Assembly: GCF_037414475.1 (NCBI RefSeq)
Contig: NZ_CP147913.1
Coordinates: 7,562,001 to 7,626,000, forward strand
DNA from: Myxococcus stipitatus
GTDB lineage: Bacteria > Myxococcota > Myxococcia > Myxococcales > Myxococcaceae
Length of the DNA: 64,000 nt
Reading direction: 5' to 3'
Shown piece after piece: positions 63,363 to 64,000 of the stretch. A program made the position numbers and the translations under genes. Position 1 is the first letter of the stretch, and the number at the start of each line of letters is the position of its first letter. A model generated the notes under the pieces. The model was not told the origin of the DNA. It did not search any database and saw only the letters and a program-made list of their open reading frames with translations.

Positions 63363-63664
63363 TCCGGGCGTCTCCCGCCGCCGCGCGGGGAGCAGGTCGG
63401 CTCCTCGCGTGGTGGGGCATCCAGGTCAGGGGAGGCGAAGCACCAGGCGCTTCGCGCGGGTTTCCGCCCTCCGGACGTGGCAGGCGTTGCATTGTTGTCA
63501 CCAGAACGAGCATGCGCAGCTTCCAGGGGGAACTGCTGGTGCCGCGGGGCGCTGGACGCGAGGGCTCGTGTCCGGGTGCGCGTGGCCCAATGAGGGTGCG
63601 CATGCGTTCATCCACGGACAGGAAGGCCCCGGCCGCCGCCATCGCGGCCAAGGGCAATGAAGCG

Positions 63665-64000
63665 ATGAGGAAGTACGTGGCCGAGTTCGTCGGGACGTTC
63701 GTCCTGGTGCTCGGCGGCGTGGGAGCGGCCGTGCTGGCGGGGGACCGCATCGGTTTCCTGGGCGTCGCGTTTGCCTTTGGCCTGTCGCTGCTGGCCATGG
63801 TGTATGTCATTGGCCCCATCTCCGGCTGCCACGTCAATCCGGCGGTGACGGTGGGGTTGTCCCTGGCGGGCAAGTTCGAGAACAAGCACATCCTGGGCTA
63901 CATCGTGGCGCAGTGTCTGGGCGCCTTCCTGGCGGCGGGGGTGGTGCTGGCCATCGCGAAGGGCATTCCCGGGGGCTACCAGGCGTCCATCTCCGGATTG
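63665..64000 (+). CDS. Aquaporin/MIP-family channel, N-terminal part (cut by window end)
   Basis: The frame runs off the right edge; 112 residues are visible from MRKYVAEFVGTFVLVLGG. Helices 1-3 and the first half-helix with GPISGCHVNPAVTVG (the first NPA box) are present; the second half with its NPA box lies outside. The overall pattern fits AqpZ-type water channels, but the glycerol facilitator group cannot be excluded without the selectivity residues of the second half. In-frame ATGs at 63590 and 63602 would add a basic Ala-rich leader. The 227 bp between hpt and 63590 show nothing recognisable. Confidence 0.85.
   Translation, partial: MRKYVAEFVGTFVLVLGGVGAAVLAGDRIGFLGVAFAFGLSLLAMVYVIGPISGCHVNPAVTVGLSLAGKFENKHILGYIVAQCLGAFLAAGVVLAIAKGIPGGYQASISGL

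Overview
This is a very GC-rich bacterial chromosome segment with dense genes, GC-biased third codon positions and long antisense shadow ORFs. It almost certainly comes from a fruiting myxobacterium (Myxococcaceae). The decisive marker is the mrpA-mrpB-mrpC developmental locus at 2.3-5.8 kb, next to a phenylalanine hydroxylase gene as I recall it in Myxococcus xanthus. A cytosolic Pkn-type kinase, an ECF sigma factor and many lipoproteins and membrane proteins fit this. I saw no insertion sequence, prophage, CRISPR array, tRNA or rRNA; the window looks like core chromosome with lineage-specific genes between housekeeping operons.

Layout. 0-6 kb: the end of a LysR regulator, a long-form aromatic amino acid hydroxylase, then mrpC, mrpB and mrpA on the minus strand. 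The mrpC upstream region carries a sigma-54-like promoter, an MrpC-like box and a 17-bp perfect palindrome. 6-16 kb: two convergent membrane proteins fused to spermidine-synthase-like domains, a lone Flp-type pilin with a strong terminator, a MerR/TipAS regulator, and a coupled pair of large membrane proteins (YfhO-like and GT-C-like). 16-24 kb: a degenerate amidohydrolase, an RlmI-like methyltransferase, a Ser/Thr kinase, truA, a CPA1 antiporter and an ATP-grasp protein.

24-33 kb: an arginine operon (argF'-argB-argE'-argH-argG-P-loop gene-argC) divergent from argR, with one dyad operator candidate in front of each unit. The transcarbamylase is of the N-acyl-ornithine type, and its specificity position is Ala rather than the Glu of acetylornithine enzymes, so the route may use succinylated intermediates. 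A P-loop protein of unknown function sits inside the operon, overlapping argC. 33-46 kb: a vWA protein with an OmpR/histidine-kinase pair, an ECF sigma factor, an erythromycin-esterase-like lipoprotein, a DUF2975/HTH pair, a DUF885 lipoprotein, an M20 hydrolase, a TetR-SDR pair and a spermidine-synthase-like protein.

46-64 kb: clpB, a translationally coupled trio of small proteins, thiE / class-I-amidotransferase-like / thiD, dnaB, a LytTR response regulator interrupted by an in-frame TGA, and the spoVG-prs-rplY-pth-rpsF-rpsR-rplI block. Here S18 has an Arg/Gly-rich N-terminal extension and its partner S6 an acidic tail. Nucleotide salvage genes (tdk, UPRTase, HPRT) and the start of an aquaporin close the window.
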